DNA of 64,000 nt, taken from the NCBI GenBank assembly GCA_035630615.1, contig DASQKI010000038.1:75251-139250 (forward strand). Reading direction: 5' to 3'. Made by a program: the position numbers and the translations under genes. The DNA comes from DATFRX01 sp035630615 (GTDB taxonomy: Bacteria; Actinomycetota; Actinomycetes; Propionibacteriales; Nocardioidaceae). Under the pieces are notes generated by a model. That model saw nothing but the letters and a program-made list of their open reading frames with translations. It was not told where the DNA came from and did no database searches. Below are positions 52,093-60,725 of the stretch, one piece after another (the stretch's first letter is position 1; the number at the start of each line of letters is the position of its first letter).

Positions 52093-52524
52093 CTATGCCT
52101 CCTTCATCTCCGCGCCGTGCACCGTGATCGCCCAGATGATCAGGACGGCGAACGCGATCATGATGGTCGACACCACCGGAAAGGCGGGCAGGAAACCAAT
52201 GCACACGATCGCGCTGATTAGGGCCACCACGATGCCGACTATCCGGGCCCACATCCGTCCCATAAACAGTGCGACGCCGGCCAGCACCACGATGATGCCG
52301 CCGACCAGGTGAACCCAGCCCCAGGCCGTGTAGTCGACCGACACCGCCAACTCGGAGTCGGCAACTTGGAACTTTTGATCGTCGAAGAGCGCCACCAAGC
52401 CCTGGATAGCGTGGAAGCAGCCGAGCAGAATCAACATGAGCGAGGCGAAGCCGATCCAGCCGTATGCGGCGGGTATATCGAAGGTCGATTCGCGCGATGA
52501 GCGCGGTCCTACTGTCAGAGACAT
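52093..52524 (-). CDS. DUF7144-like four-helix membrane protein
   Basis: The 143-residue protein has four membrane segments: AYGWIGFASLMLILLGCFHAIQGLVALFDD, YTAWGWVHLVGGIIVVLAGVALF, GRMWARIVGIVVALISAIVCIGFLPAFP and STIMIAFAVLIIWAITVHG. This matches a small actinobacterial family with no known function. ATG 52524 has GGAGG upstream. The dyad at 52589-52605 lies 64 nt upstream. Confidence 0.8.
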   Translation of the reverse strand: MSLTVGPRSSRESTFDIPAAYGWIGFASLMLILLGCFHAIQGLVALFDDQKFQVADSELAVSVDYTAWGWVHLVGGIIVVLAGVALFMGRMWARIVGIVVALISAIVCIGFLPAFPVVSTIMIAFAVLIIWAITVHGAEMKEA

Positions 52525-52588
52525 CGATCCTCCCTCGGAGGGACCAAACCCCTCGCCACGATCATGCGAGCCGTACCCATCCGAGGCA

Positions 52589-52605
52589 TCACCCGCAACG
52601 GATGA
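52589..52605. promoter_or_regulatory. TCACC-N7-GATGA dyad upstream of the DUF7144-like gene
   Basis: TCACCCGCAACGGATGA differs from the site at 15806-15822 at a single base within the 17. The gap 52525-52779 that holds it shows no gene. Confidence 0.55.
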
Positions 52606-52779
52606 CCTCAAGACGCGACGACTGCAACGAAGCGCGCGCCGAGCAGCTCGGCACTGCAGCCGGTCGGTCACTGACGCCGGCGACTAGCACTCGCGTCCAC
52701 AAGAGAGGAAGAGCCTGATCCCTCAGCTCGGCCTGATGCGCGCATCACAGGGCCGTTCGCCCTTGCAGAAGCTGGGACA

Positions 52780-55700
52780 TCACGGCCGGTACTCCACGTG
52801 CAAAACAGGTGCGCTCGCTGGTGAGCCGTCGAACGCGACCGCGGTACGGGTACCGGTCCCGGTGACCAGGAAGGCCACGGCGTTGCCCGATGCCCAGCCA
52901 GGACGGGACAGCACCTGCTGCAGAGGCGCGACCAGGTCAGGCGTGCGCTGGTCGACCCCTCGCTGACCGACGGTCGGCCATCCGGGCGGGCTCCACGGAA
53001 CCGTGGCGCTGGTCCGCGAGCGGCTCGACAGGTTGCCGCTGGTATTGACGAAGGCCGCCGCGTTGTCCGCCGCCTGCGCCGCGATCGTCAGGTTGGTGGC
53101 CGCCGTCGTCGCCTCGTCGGTCGAGAACTGAATCCAGGCTCGTACCACGGTTGCCCCGGCCGGCACCGCGAGCGCCGGGAAACGCATGCCCACGGTCTGC
53201 ACCGTGTTGCCGTCGGTGACCAGCTCGAGGTCGCTGCTCGTCAGGTTCACCGAGCCGCTCGTCGACTGTTCGGCGTCGTCATTGCCGGCCGAGACGCGGG
53301 CTTCGGTCACCGTGACGGTGCCGCCTCCCCCAGCCGCGGCCACCGTGACGCCGACGGTGTCACTGGCGCTGAGCTCGCCGTCAGAGCCGGTCAGGCGCAG
53401 CACGTAGGGACCGGCCGCGGAGAAGGTGGCCGAGGTGCTGGCCGCATTGGCATCGGCGAAGGTGACCGTGCCAGGCCCGCTGACGACGCTCCACAGTGCC
53501 GTCGGCGTACCTCCGGCGGGCAGACCGTCGTCGGAGACCGATCCGGCAAGGCTGGCCGCCGCCGGCAGGGTGATCGACTGGTCCGCACCGGCGTTGACGA
53601 CCGGTGGCGTGTTCGTCGGGCCGCCTCCGCCGTTCGTGGAGTAGGTGATCTGCAGCGCCGGCGCGGGTCCGCCCTCGAAGGCATCGGCGGTGCGCCGTCC
53701 GGTCCCCGTGAGGACCAGCGCCATCGCGTTACCGGACGTCCAGCCGGCGCGGTTGACCACCTCTTGGACTACCGGCGCAAGGTTCGGTGTCCGCTGGGCG
53801 TCGGCGCGAGCTCCCACAGTGGGCCAGGCAGATGGGTTCCAGGGCACGGTTGCGGTGGTCCGCTGGCGCGACGAGACGTTGCGGGCCGCGCTCGTGAAGG
53901 TCGTGGCATTGTCCGCCGCCTGTCCACGGATCGTGAGGGCCGCGACGTCGGTCGACACTTCATCGGTCGAGAACTGGACGGACGCCGCGGCCACCTGCGC
54001 ACCCCGTGGCACCTGGACGCCGGTGAAGCGGAGGCCAACGGTCTGGACCGTGTTGCCGTCGGTGACCAGCTCCAGGTCGCCGCTGCTCAGGCTCACCGAT
54101 CCGCTCGTCGACTCCTCGGCGTCGTCGCTGCCGACCGCGACGGAGGACTGGACGGTCGTGGTCGTTCCGCCGCCACCCGCCGCGTTGACGGTCACGGCCA
54201 CGTTGTCAGAGGCGCTCAGCTCCCCATCGGTGGCGGTCAGCCGCAGCGTGTAGTCGCCCTCGACGGAGAACGACGCCGTCGTGGTCGCGGCATTCGCATC
54301 GGCGAACGTGACGGTTCCCGGCCCACTCACAACGCTCCACTGCGACGTCAGCGTGCTTCCGGCCGGCATCCCGTCATCGGAGGCCGTCCCCGCCAGGGCG
54401 GCCGTTGCCGGCAGGGTGATCGAGAGATCCGGACCGGCATTGACGACCGGCGCCCGGTTGCTCGGGCCAGTACCGCTGGACTCGACGGCCCCGAGATCCG
54501 GCGCGGTGCCCGCGAAGTCGCTCACCTCGACCGCCAGCTCGCCGCTGGGAAGCGTGTACGTCGCGGTTCCGGCGTCGACAACCGGGCTCCCCGGCAGCGG
54601 CGCGTACGACGCGTCGAGCATCGGGTCACCGTTGTACGACGTCGCAGCGTCGATGTTGCTGCTGATGTTCGCCGCGCCGTTCGCAAAGAACTGGGTGTAG
54701 GCGACCCGCGAAGCACCGTCGACGTTCTTCAACGCCGGACCGACCTGGTGGGCGAAGACGTTGTTCACTGCAACCAGGTTGTCACCACCCGTGAGCCCAT
54801 GGTTGTTGCCGTCGATGGTGTTGTTCGTGACGAGGATCCGCTCCACCAGGCTGGCCCCGCGATAGTCCTCCGACGTCTGGGCACCGTCCATCAGCCCGAT
54901 CCCGGCTTGGCGAGACCCGGCGATCACGTTCCGTTCGATGGTGACTAGCGTCGCCGACCCGGAAGCGGTCGTGATCGGGTCGTCGTCGATGATCTGGATC
55001 CCGTCCTGCCTGCTCTGCAGGATCCGATTGCCACGCACGACGATGTCTCGCAGGGGTGCGGTGTGGTTGGTGAGGCGGGCCTCGATGCCGTCGCCGGCGT
55101 TGCCCTCCATCAGGTTGTCGGTGACCACCACCGTCGACTGGTCGAGGTCGACGCCGTCGTCCCCGTTCTGGCGCATCACGTTGTTGTGCACCAGGCCGGT
55201 GCTCCCCTTGGGGAAGTCCACCGCGTCCGAACCGGACACGATCACATTGCGCTCGAGAACGGCCGATCCGGCGACCTCGATGCCGTCCTTACCGTCCCGG
55301 ACGGTCAATCCCACGACGTGGGTGTCCGGACCGGCCGCCGCTGACACGAACACCGTGTCGGTCCCGGTGGCCGGGCCCGAGATGATCGTGCTGTCGATGA
55401 GAGACGGGTTGCCGGTCGTGTAGTACGTCGAGGCCAGGGTGAGCGTACGCGGGACGATGACGTTCTCGCGATACGTACCCGGCGACACCAACACGAGCCC
55501 GTGCAGCGGCGCGGCGTTGAGGGCGGCCTGGATCGTGGAGAAGTCCGCTGGAACCCGAAGCACGCTGGCGGCGGCATCGCGCACCGTGATCGTGACCAGA
55601 TCGGTGGCGGTGCCGGTGCCGTCGCTGACCGCGAGCCGCAGCACGTAGCCTCCGGCAGCGCTGAATGTCGCCGACGTATGGGCCTCGTCGCGCCGCGCGA

Positions 55701-55959
55701 TCGCCACCGTGCCCGGTCCGCTGACGACGCTCCAGTCGAGGTGCAGCCGCGACGGCTCCGGCGAACCGTCGTCGCTGACCACACCGTTCAGGAATGCCCG
55801 GTCGGCCACGGTGATCGTCTGGTCTGCGCCCGCGTTCGCCGTCGGCACGGCGCCGATGGCTGTCCCAGCACCCAGGATCACTGCGGTTGCGGCAACGATC
55901 GTCGCCAGCAGCGCCACGGCTGCTGTATGGCGGACAATGGGGAGGCGCAGCGTCCTCAT
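52780..55959 (-). CDS. Large secreted PKD / right-handed beta-helix protein
   Basis: The 1059-residue protein has a signal peptide (RHTAAVALLATIVAATAVILGAG) and an Ig-like PKD-type domain (about 40-125). A parallel beta-helix follows (about 135-430, with repeats such as GDDGVDLDQSTVVVTDNLMEGNAGDGIEA and NGLDGI-type turns), then two copies of a PKD domain plus a carbohydrate-binding-like beta domain. The helix resembles pectate lyase/NosD-type folds; no catalytic set is evident. It is probably a cell-surface or released polysaccharide-binding protein. ATG 55959 is preferred over 55989 because GGAG precedes it. Confidence 0.8.
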   Translation of the reverse strand: MRTLRLPIVRHTAAVALLATIVAATAVILGAGTAIGAVPTANAGADQTITVADRAFLNGVVSDDGSPEPSRLHLDWSVVSGPGTVAIARRDEAHTSATFSAAGGYVLRLAVSDGTGTATDLVTITVRDAAASVLRVPADFSTIQAALNAAPLHGLVLVSPGTYRENVIVPRTLTLASTYYTTGNPSLIDSTIISGPATGTDTVFVSAAAGPDTHVVGLTVRDGKDGIEVAGSAVLERNVIVSGSDAVDFPKGSTGLVHNNVMRQNGDDGVDLDQSTVVVTDNLMEGNAGDGIEARLTNHTAPLRDIVVRGNRILQSRQDGIQIIDDDPITTASGSATLVTIERNVIAGSRQAGIGLMDGAQTSEDYRGASLVERILVTNNTIDGNNHGLTGGDNLVAVNNVFAHQVGPALKNVDGASRVAYTQFFANGAANISSNIDAATSYNGDPMLDASYAPLPGSPVVDAGTATYTLPSGELAVEVSDFAGTAPDLGAVESSGTGPSNRAPVVNAGPDLSITLPATAALAGTASDDGMPAGSTLTSQWSVVSGPGTVTFADANAATTTASFSVEGDYTLRLTATDGELSASDNVAVTVNAAGGGGTTTTVQSSVAVGSDDAEESTSGSVSLSSGDLELVTDGNTVQTVGLRFTGVQVPRGAQVAAASVQFSTDEVSTDVAALTIRGQAADNATTFTSAARNVSSRQRTTATVPWNPSAWPTVGARADAQRTPNLAPVVQEVVNRAGWTSGNAMALVLTGTGRRTADAFEGGPAPALQITYSTNGGGGPTNTPPVVNAGADQSITLPAAASLAGSVSDDGLPAGGTPTALWSVVSGPGTVTFADANAASTSATFSAAGPYVLRLTGSDGELSASDTVGVTVAAAGGGGTVTVTEARVSAGNDDAEQSTSGSVNLTSSDLELVTDGNTVQTVGMRFPALAVPAGATVVRAWIQFSTDEATTAATNLTIAAQAADNAAAFVNTSGNLSSRSRTSATVPWSPPGWPTVGQRGVDQRTPDLVAPLQQVLSRPGWASGNAVAFLVTGTGTRTAVAFDGSPASAPVLHVEYRP
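52783..54463 (-). repeat. Two tandem ~830-bp coding repeats (PKD + binding domain)
   Basis: The units lie at about 53640-54463 and 52783-53612 (minus strand). Both begin P-VVNAG-D-SITLP, share QWSVVSGPGTVTFADAN-type PKD sequence, then a domain with SGSV-L-S-DLELVTDGNTVQ, VQFSTDE and PTVG-R-D-QRTP. The repeats are diverged but alignable, consistent with an old internal duplication. Confidence 0.75.
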
Positions 55960-56061
55960 GACTCCAGCGTCACGCGAAGCAGCCGCCATGACATCGGTCG
56001 ATCGTCGTAGAAAGTCCCAGCACCGACGAGGAGGGCAGGACCGGCCGCTTTCCCCGAGGCC

Positions 56062-56979
56062 TCACGGACGGACGCGGATGATCGTCTTCCCCTTGATCCG
56101 CTCGGTCGGATTGAAGGCCGCTACGGCGTCGTCAAGGGTCGCGACGTTGCCGATGTTCGTCCGCACTCGTCCGTCGCGCACCCGTCGGACGATCTCACTC
56201 AGTTGGGCGCGTTCGGACACGACGACGAAGTCGATCGCCAAGCCGTCGACGGGCCGAGACTCGGCCGGGCCGGCGATAGTCACCAGCGTTCCTCCGGCGC
56301 GAATCAGGCCCGCGGACCGCTTCCCGATGTCGCCGCCGATGACATCGAAAACCAGATCGACTCCGCCAACGTATTCCAAGGCCTCGTTATCGAGGTCGAT
56401 GAACTCGTTCGCGCCGAAGTCGAGCGCGGTCTGCCGGTCGGCCGCCCGTCCGGTGCCGATGATGTAGGCGCCGGCTTCGCGCGCGAGCTGCGTCACCATC
56501 GATCCGACTGCGCCGGCCGCGCCGTGTACGAGGATGCTTTGCCCGGCCCGAAGACGGCCATGCTCGAACAGTCCCTGCCATGCGGTCAGGCCCGAGATCG
56601 GCAGGCTAGCGCCCACCGTGAAGTCGACGTCTCCGGGCAGCGGCGCGAGGTTACGCGCCTCGACGGCCGCGTATTCCGCCAGCGTGCCGTCGCGGGTCCA
56701 GTCCGTGAGGCCGAACACCCGCTGGCCCACGGACACCCCCGTCGTGCCATAGCCGAGAGCGCTGACTACTCCGGCCAGCTCGTGCCCCGGGATCGACGGT
56801 GTTCGGTCCCGGCCGAGGCGATCGGTCCAGGTCCCGGGCCACGTCAGTTCGCCCGGCGTGAATCCCGATGCATGAACCTGAACGAGGACATCGTTCCCCG
56901 CCGCCTCTGGCTCTGGCCGCTCCGCCAGCGTCATCCCGGTCGTTCCCGCGGCCTGATCCGTCACCACAATCGCCTTCAT
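56062..56979 (-). CDS. NADP-dependent quinone oxidoreductase-like protein (MDR family)
   Basis: The 305-residue zinc-free medium-chain dehydrogenase has VLVQVHASGFTPGELTWPG, PSIPGHELAGVVSALGYG, LPISGLTAWQGLFEHGRLRAGQSILVHGAAGAVGSMVTQLAREAG (nucleotide fold) and the C-terminal NPTERIKGKTIIRV. Such enzymes reduce quinones or alkenals with NADPH. ATG 56979 has GGGAGG upstream. It appears monocistronic and converges with nothing nearby. Confidence 0.87.
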   Translation of the reverse strand: MKAIVVTDQAAGTTGMTLAERPEPEAAGNDVLVQVHASGFTPGELTWPGTWTDRLGRDRTPSIPGHELAGVVSALGYGTTGVSVGQRVFGLTDWTRDGTLAEYAAVEARNLAPLPGDVDFTVGASLPISGLTAWQGLFEHGRLRAGQSILVHGAAGAVGSMVTQLAREAGAYIIGTGRAADRQTALDFGANEFIDLDNEALEYVGGVDLVFDVIGGDIGKRSAGLIRAGGTLVTIAGPAESRPVDGLAIDFVVVSERAQLSEIVRRVRDGRVRTNIGNVATLDDAVAAFNPTERIKGKTIIRVRP

Positions 56980-57144
56980 CCGGCACCTCCCTGCCACGAA
57001 CCATGCCACGCCCTGCGCTCGCCGGTGGCCGCCGCTGCCAGACTTCGAGAACGCTAGGCGCAGCAATGTGATTTGGAAGGTCAGTCGACAACAACATCAC
57101 GGTGACACGCTGGGCAGGTAGTTACGTGCGGATCCGCCGGTTGC

Positions 57145-57636
57145 TTGAATGTTGACTTGCTCGAGATCGGGGTGCTCATATGGTCCGCGATGCTGGCCAT
57201 CGGATACGTGCTGCTCCGATCGTGGGCCCACATCGAGGCCCGTCAAGCCCAGCTCTGGCAAGCGCGTAAACAGACCGAGAGCCTGCTGCACCAGGAGGTC
57301 GGCCGAGCCCTCGATCCGGATCCGGACGTGAGCCTGAATGGGCTTCGGATGCTGACCGATCACTGGCACAGCTATGCGGACCTGATGGAACCGATGGACG
57401 AAGACTTCATCGAGACGATCGCCGCGTTCGTTGTCATGCATGGGTCCGGTCGCGTCGTACGGGACCGCCGGAGGTCGGCTGCACGGTGGAAGGTACCCGA
57501 CCACAAGGCACTCGCCGCGCGGCTCGCGGTCGACATCGCAACGACGCGAAGGCGTCAGCCCAACACAATCGCCGAATGGATCATCGGCCTGCCGACCGAT
57601 GTCCGAGATCGGCCAGCCTCGCAGCGCACCGCCTGA
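57145..57636 (+). CDS. Hypothetical protein with one N-terminal membrane helix
   Basis: The frame of up to 163 residues begins NVDLLEIGVLIWSAMLAIGYVLLRSWAHIEARQAQLW, one hydrophobic segment followed by a charged helix. The rest is helical (VSLNGLRMLTDHWHSYADLM, DEDFIETIAAFVVMHGSGRVV). No family is recognised. The start codon is unclear: TTG 57145, TTG 57157, GTG 57172 and ATG 57190 are all in frame and none has a strong ribosome site. Confidence 0.5.
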   Translation: MNVDLLEIGVLIWSAMLAIGYVLLRSWAHIEARQAQLWQARKQTESLLHQEVGRALDPDPDVSLNGLRMLTDHWHSYADLMEPMDEDFIETIAAFVVMHGSGRVVRDRRRSAARWKVPDHKALAARLAVDIATTRRRQPNTIAEWIIGLPTDVRDRPASQRTA

Positions 57637-57728
57637 CTGCCGCTCAAGCATGCTCCGCGGATGCGAGCCGGAGATGGGCCGCGAGCGGGCTGCGCGGCCA
57701 GGTGTGTCGGCTCGGCCCCATCTGATCG

Positions 57729-58136
57729 TTACCAGTCGAACTTGTCGAACGTGAGGTTCATGGTGCCGACCGCGTGCGGGCCGGCGGAGATGACGTACCA
57801 CTGGGATCCGGTCTGGTTCGACGTCGTTGTGAGGATCTGTTCGACGTCCCTCGCGAGCGTTTGAGATGCCGGTCGGCTGTCAGCGGCCGCCTGTGACAGC
57901 GAGAATCGCGTGCCCGCGGGGAAGGTGGAGTCCGACCCTTCGACGGTGACACGGTTGTTCTGACTCCAGCCGTGGTCGAACGCCACGATGGCCACTTGTC
58001 CCGGCGTACTGATCTCGATCTGCGCGGTGTCGGTGACTGGGTCGACCTCGACCAACTGGGTCGGCAGCAGGTCGGCCGGGAGGATGCTCCGTCCCGCAGC
58101 AGGAAGTACCGGTGCGAGTACAGCCTGGAGCGGCAT
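57729..58136 (-). CDS. Hypothetical protein
   Basis: The 135-residue frame has credible protein texture: LPTQLVEVDPVTDTAQIEISTPGQVAIVAFDHGWSQNNRVTVEG and ILTTTSNQTGSQWYVISAGPHAVGTMNLTFDKFDW. It suggests a small beta-rich protein. No signal peptide or family is recognised. ATG 58136 is taken as start; a TTG at 58142 is alternative. GGTTGAGG sits close upstream. Confidence 0.45.
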   Translation of the reverse strand: MPLQAVLAPVLPAAGRSILPADLLPTQLVEVDPVTDTAQIEISTPGQVAIVAFDHGWSQNNRVTVEGSDSTFPAGTRFSLSQAAADSRPASQTLARDVEQILTTTSNQTGSQWYVISAGPHAVGTMNLTFDKFDW

Positions 58137-58227
58137 CCTCAACCCACCCGAGCAGTCAAGCCGGCCAGAAGCGGCCGGGACTGAGGCGGACGCGCGGCGG
58201 TAACGCAGCAGTCCAAATCGGGCGCTA

Positions 58228-59187
58228 TCAGGACTCGGTCATCAGCCGGTCACCGATGTCGGAACGGCGGTACAGCACGGAGCGGCCGTGCCGGGCGCGT
58301 ACCAGCAGCCCGGCGTCGTACAGCGCCCGCAGGTGCTGGTTGACGGCGGACGTGGTGACGCCGAGCCGGGCGGCCAGTTCAGTAGACGAGGCGGGAACCT
58401 CGAGGTTTCCGAGCAAGCCCGCCCGGGACGCGCCGAACAGCCTCGCCAGGGCATGAGGAGCCGGCAGCTCCTGCGGCTCCCACAGGGTGGCCGTGCCGCG
58501 GGCGGCGTACATGATCATCGGTGGCTTCGCGGCCGAGATCGGTGTCGATGCGTTCACGGTCCACAGCGACGGGACGAGGGTGAGCCCTCCCGTCGTCGGC
58601 CGGCAGTAGTCGAGATCGGAGCGCAACTGCACCTCGACGACATCGTCGACCAGTCGCACCATGGGCGACAGCCCGGCGAACATCGTCGCCAACCCGTGCT
58701 GCGCAATCTGCCGCCCCCGGAACGTGACATCGCCCTCCAGGAGCGCTCGCATCCGTGTCCAGTGCGGTTCGAAACAGAGCCGCCAGTAGTCGGTGAGAGC
58801 GTCGGTGATCCGGGCCAGCACGCGCCGGGCGGTACCGCGCAACGGCTCGGGCAGGCCGTCCGCACCGTGCACGGCCCGCAAGTCACGCCGGAAGATCGCG
58901 GGATCCGTGCCGGCCAGCCGCGAGAGCTCGTCGTCGATCCGGGTCAGTGGCGAGTACGGGCGCGGGTTGAGGAAGTCGGGGGTCCAGAGCCGCACGTTGG
59001 TCAGCGCCCACAGCATCGGCTCGTCGAGACGGTCGCGCACCCGCTGGAGCTCGTGCAGCCAGCGCAGTTGCAGTGGGAAGCGTCCGGGGTCCCGCCAGGA
59101 GCGCAGCGACAGCACCATCTCGTTGAGCGGAGACACCCCGAACCGGACGTCGGCAAGGTCCATACCGACCAGCTCGTACCGGATCAT
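58228..59187 (-). CDS. ArsR-like winged-helix transcriptional regulator
   Basis: The 319-residue protein has an N-terminal ligand-type domain (MIRYELVGMDLADVRFGVSPLNEMVLSLRSW), common in actinobacterial DUF5937/ArsR fusions. The C-terminal winged helix is LLGNLEVPASSTELAARLGVTTSAVNQHLRALYDAGLLVRARHGRSVLYRRS. No metal-binding cysteine set is seen. ATG 59187 follows TTGACT-N18-TATAGC by three bases, so it is probably nearly leaderless. It diverges from the MFS gene at 59223 with only 35 bp between, and so likely represses that gene. Confidence 0.85.
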   Translation of the reverse strand: MIRYELVGMDLADVRFGVSPLNEMVLSLRSWRDPGRFPLQLRWLHELQRVRDRLDEPMLWALTNVRLWTPDFLNPRPYSPLTRIDDELSRLAGTDPAIFRRDLRAVHGADGLPEPLRGTARRVLARITDALTDYWRLCFEPHWTRMRALLEGDVTFRGRQIAQHGLATMFAGLSPMVRLVDDVVEVQLRSDLDYCRPTTGGLTLVPSLWTVNASTPISAAKPPMIMYAARGTATLWEPQELPAPHALARLFGASRAGLLGNLEVPASSTELAARLGVTTSAVNQHLRALYDAGLLVRARHGRSVLYRRSDIGDRLMTES

Positions 59188-59222
59188 GAAGCTATACGCT
59201 ACATCGTTGGAATCAGTCAACG

Positions 59223-60527
59223 GTGGCTGCGACAACTGTTGACGTGCTCGACACCGCTCGGACCCACTGGGTCCACCGCTACCTCCGGCCCCACGACGCC
59301 GTCGCGCGAGCGCTGACGTGGGCGACGATCTCCTCCTCGCTGTCGAAGGGCGTCTTCTTCAGCGTCAGTGCGTTGTACTTCACCCGGGTGGCCGGCTTCA
59401 GCGCGACCACGATCGGGTTCGGGCTGACGGTTGCGGGCGCGGTCGCCGTCACCGCTGCCCTCGGCGCCGGATACCTGGCTCGCGCGGTCGGCGCCCAACG
59501 GCTGCTCGTGGCGACGACCGCCGGCCAGGGCGTGGCGCTGATCGGCTACCTGGCTGTGCAGACGCCGACCGCCTTCATCGTGGTCGCCTGTGCGGCCGTG
59601 GGTCAGCAGGCCATGCAGCGTACGGCGCTCAACACCATGATCGCCGAGTCGTTCACCGGGCCAGAGCGGGTCGCGGTCCGGGCGCGGCTGCGGGTGGTGA
59701 TGAACGTCTTCATCGGGGTGGGTACGGCGCTGGCCGCCGTCGCGTTGGCGATCGGCACGCGGCCAGCGTACCTAGCGGCGATGCTCACGACCGGGCTGCT
59801 GCTGTTCGTCTCCGCGCTGTCCCTCGGCCGCGTGCATGGCGCAACAGCAGCCGCGGCGCCGGTCGAGGTGCGAGACCCGCGCCGGTCACCGCTGCTCGAC
59901 CGCACGTACCTGGCCGCGACCAGCCTGTACGCCGTCATGACGATGCAGTTCGGCCTGCTGACCGTCGGCGTACCGCTATGGGTTGCCGGCTGGACGACCG
60001 CGCCGCCGGTAACCGTGGCGGCACTGCTGGCGCTGAACACCATCATCGTGTCGCTGTTCCAGGTCTGGGCGGCCCGCAGCACCACTGACCTGTCCACCGC
60101 CGGACACGCTGTCGCCCGGGGCGGTGCGTTTCTCGCCATAGCCTGCGCGCTGTACGCAGCGGCCGTGCACGGCCCGCTCTTCGTCGTCCTGGCGGTTCTG
60201 GTCCTCGCGACCGTGGCGCACAGCGTCGCCGAGATCCTGTCCGAGGCTGGGAACTGGACGCTGGCCTTCGACCTCGCCGACCCGACCAACGCCGGTGCGT
60301 ACCAGGGTGTCAGCCAGACCGGTGCCGCATTGGGCTCGATGCTCGCGCCGCTGGTCGTGACCGCGACGGCCATCGAGCATGGTTGGCCCGGATGGGCTGT
60401 GCTCGGCGCGATCTTCCTGGTCGCCGGCGTCTCGACGCTGGCTCTCGTCGGCGGTCGATGCAGACCGCGCCGCCGAGCTCGAACGTACGTCCCGAGGAAA
60501 GGACATCGACCTGTTCGAGACAGGTGA
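59223..60527 (+). CDS. MFS transporter
   Basis: The 434-residue protein has about 12 hydrophobic segments: SSLSKGVFFSVSALYFTRVAGFSATTIGFGLT, AVTAALGAGYLARAVGAQRLLV (motif A position), QQAMQRTALNTMIAESF and so on. It resembles putative drug or metabolite exporters. The start is GTG 59223. It is divergent from the ArsR-like gene and followed by a strong terminator at 60678. Confidence 0.83.
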   Translation: MAATTVDVLDTARTHWVHRYLRPHDAVARALTWATISSSLSKGVFFSVSALYFTRVAGFSATTIGFGLTVAGAVAVTAALGAGYLARAVGAQRLLVATTAGQGVALIGYLAVQTPTAFIVVACAAVGQQAMQRTALNTMIAESFTGPERVAVRARLRVVMNVFIGVGTALAAVALAIGTRPAYLAAMLTTGLLLFVSALSLGRVHGATAAAAPVEVRDPRRSPLLDRTYLAATSLYAVMTMQFGLLTVGVPLWVAGWTTAPPVTVAALLALNTIIVSLFQVWAARSTTDLSTAGHAVARGGAFLAIACALYAAAVHGPLFVVLAVLVLATVAHSVAEILSEAGNWTLAFDLADPTNAGAYQGVSQTGAALGSMLAPLVVTATAIEHGWPGWAVLGAIFLVAGVSTLALVGGRCRPRRRARTYVPRKGHRPVRDR

Positions 60528-60677
60528 GACCCGGCAGCTCCGTCGCGAGCAGGCTGCGGGCACGGCTCCATGCCCTCGCCGATGCCCTCGCTCGTCCAGG
60601 CTCGCAAGAAGAAGGAGCAGCCAGCCGCTCAGCCAGAAGGCCACCAGCCGAGTGATTCGCCCGACGCCCAACGGATA

Positions 60678-60712
60678 GCGGCCCCACAGCATCGTGGGGC
60701 CGCCATTTTGAT
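60678..60712 (+). terminator. Strong intrinsic terminator after the MFS gene
   Basis: GCGGCCCCAC and GTGGGGCCGC form a perfect 10-bp stem around AGCATC (60678-60703), followed by CATTTTGATT. It separates the plus-strand MFS gene from the convergent oxidase gene. Confidence 0.8.
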
Positions 60713-60725
60713 TATTCGCCAAGGC

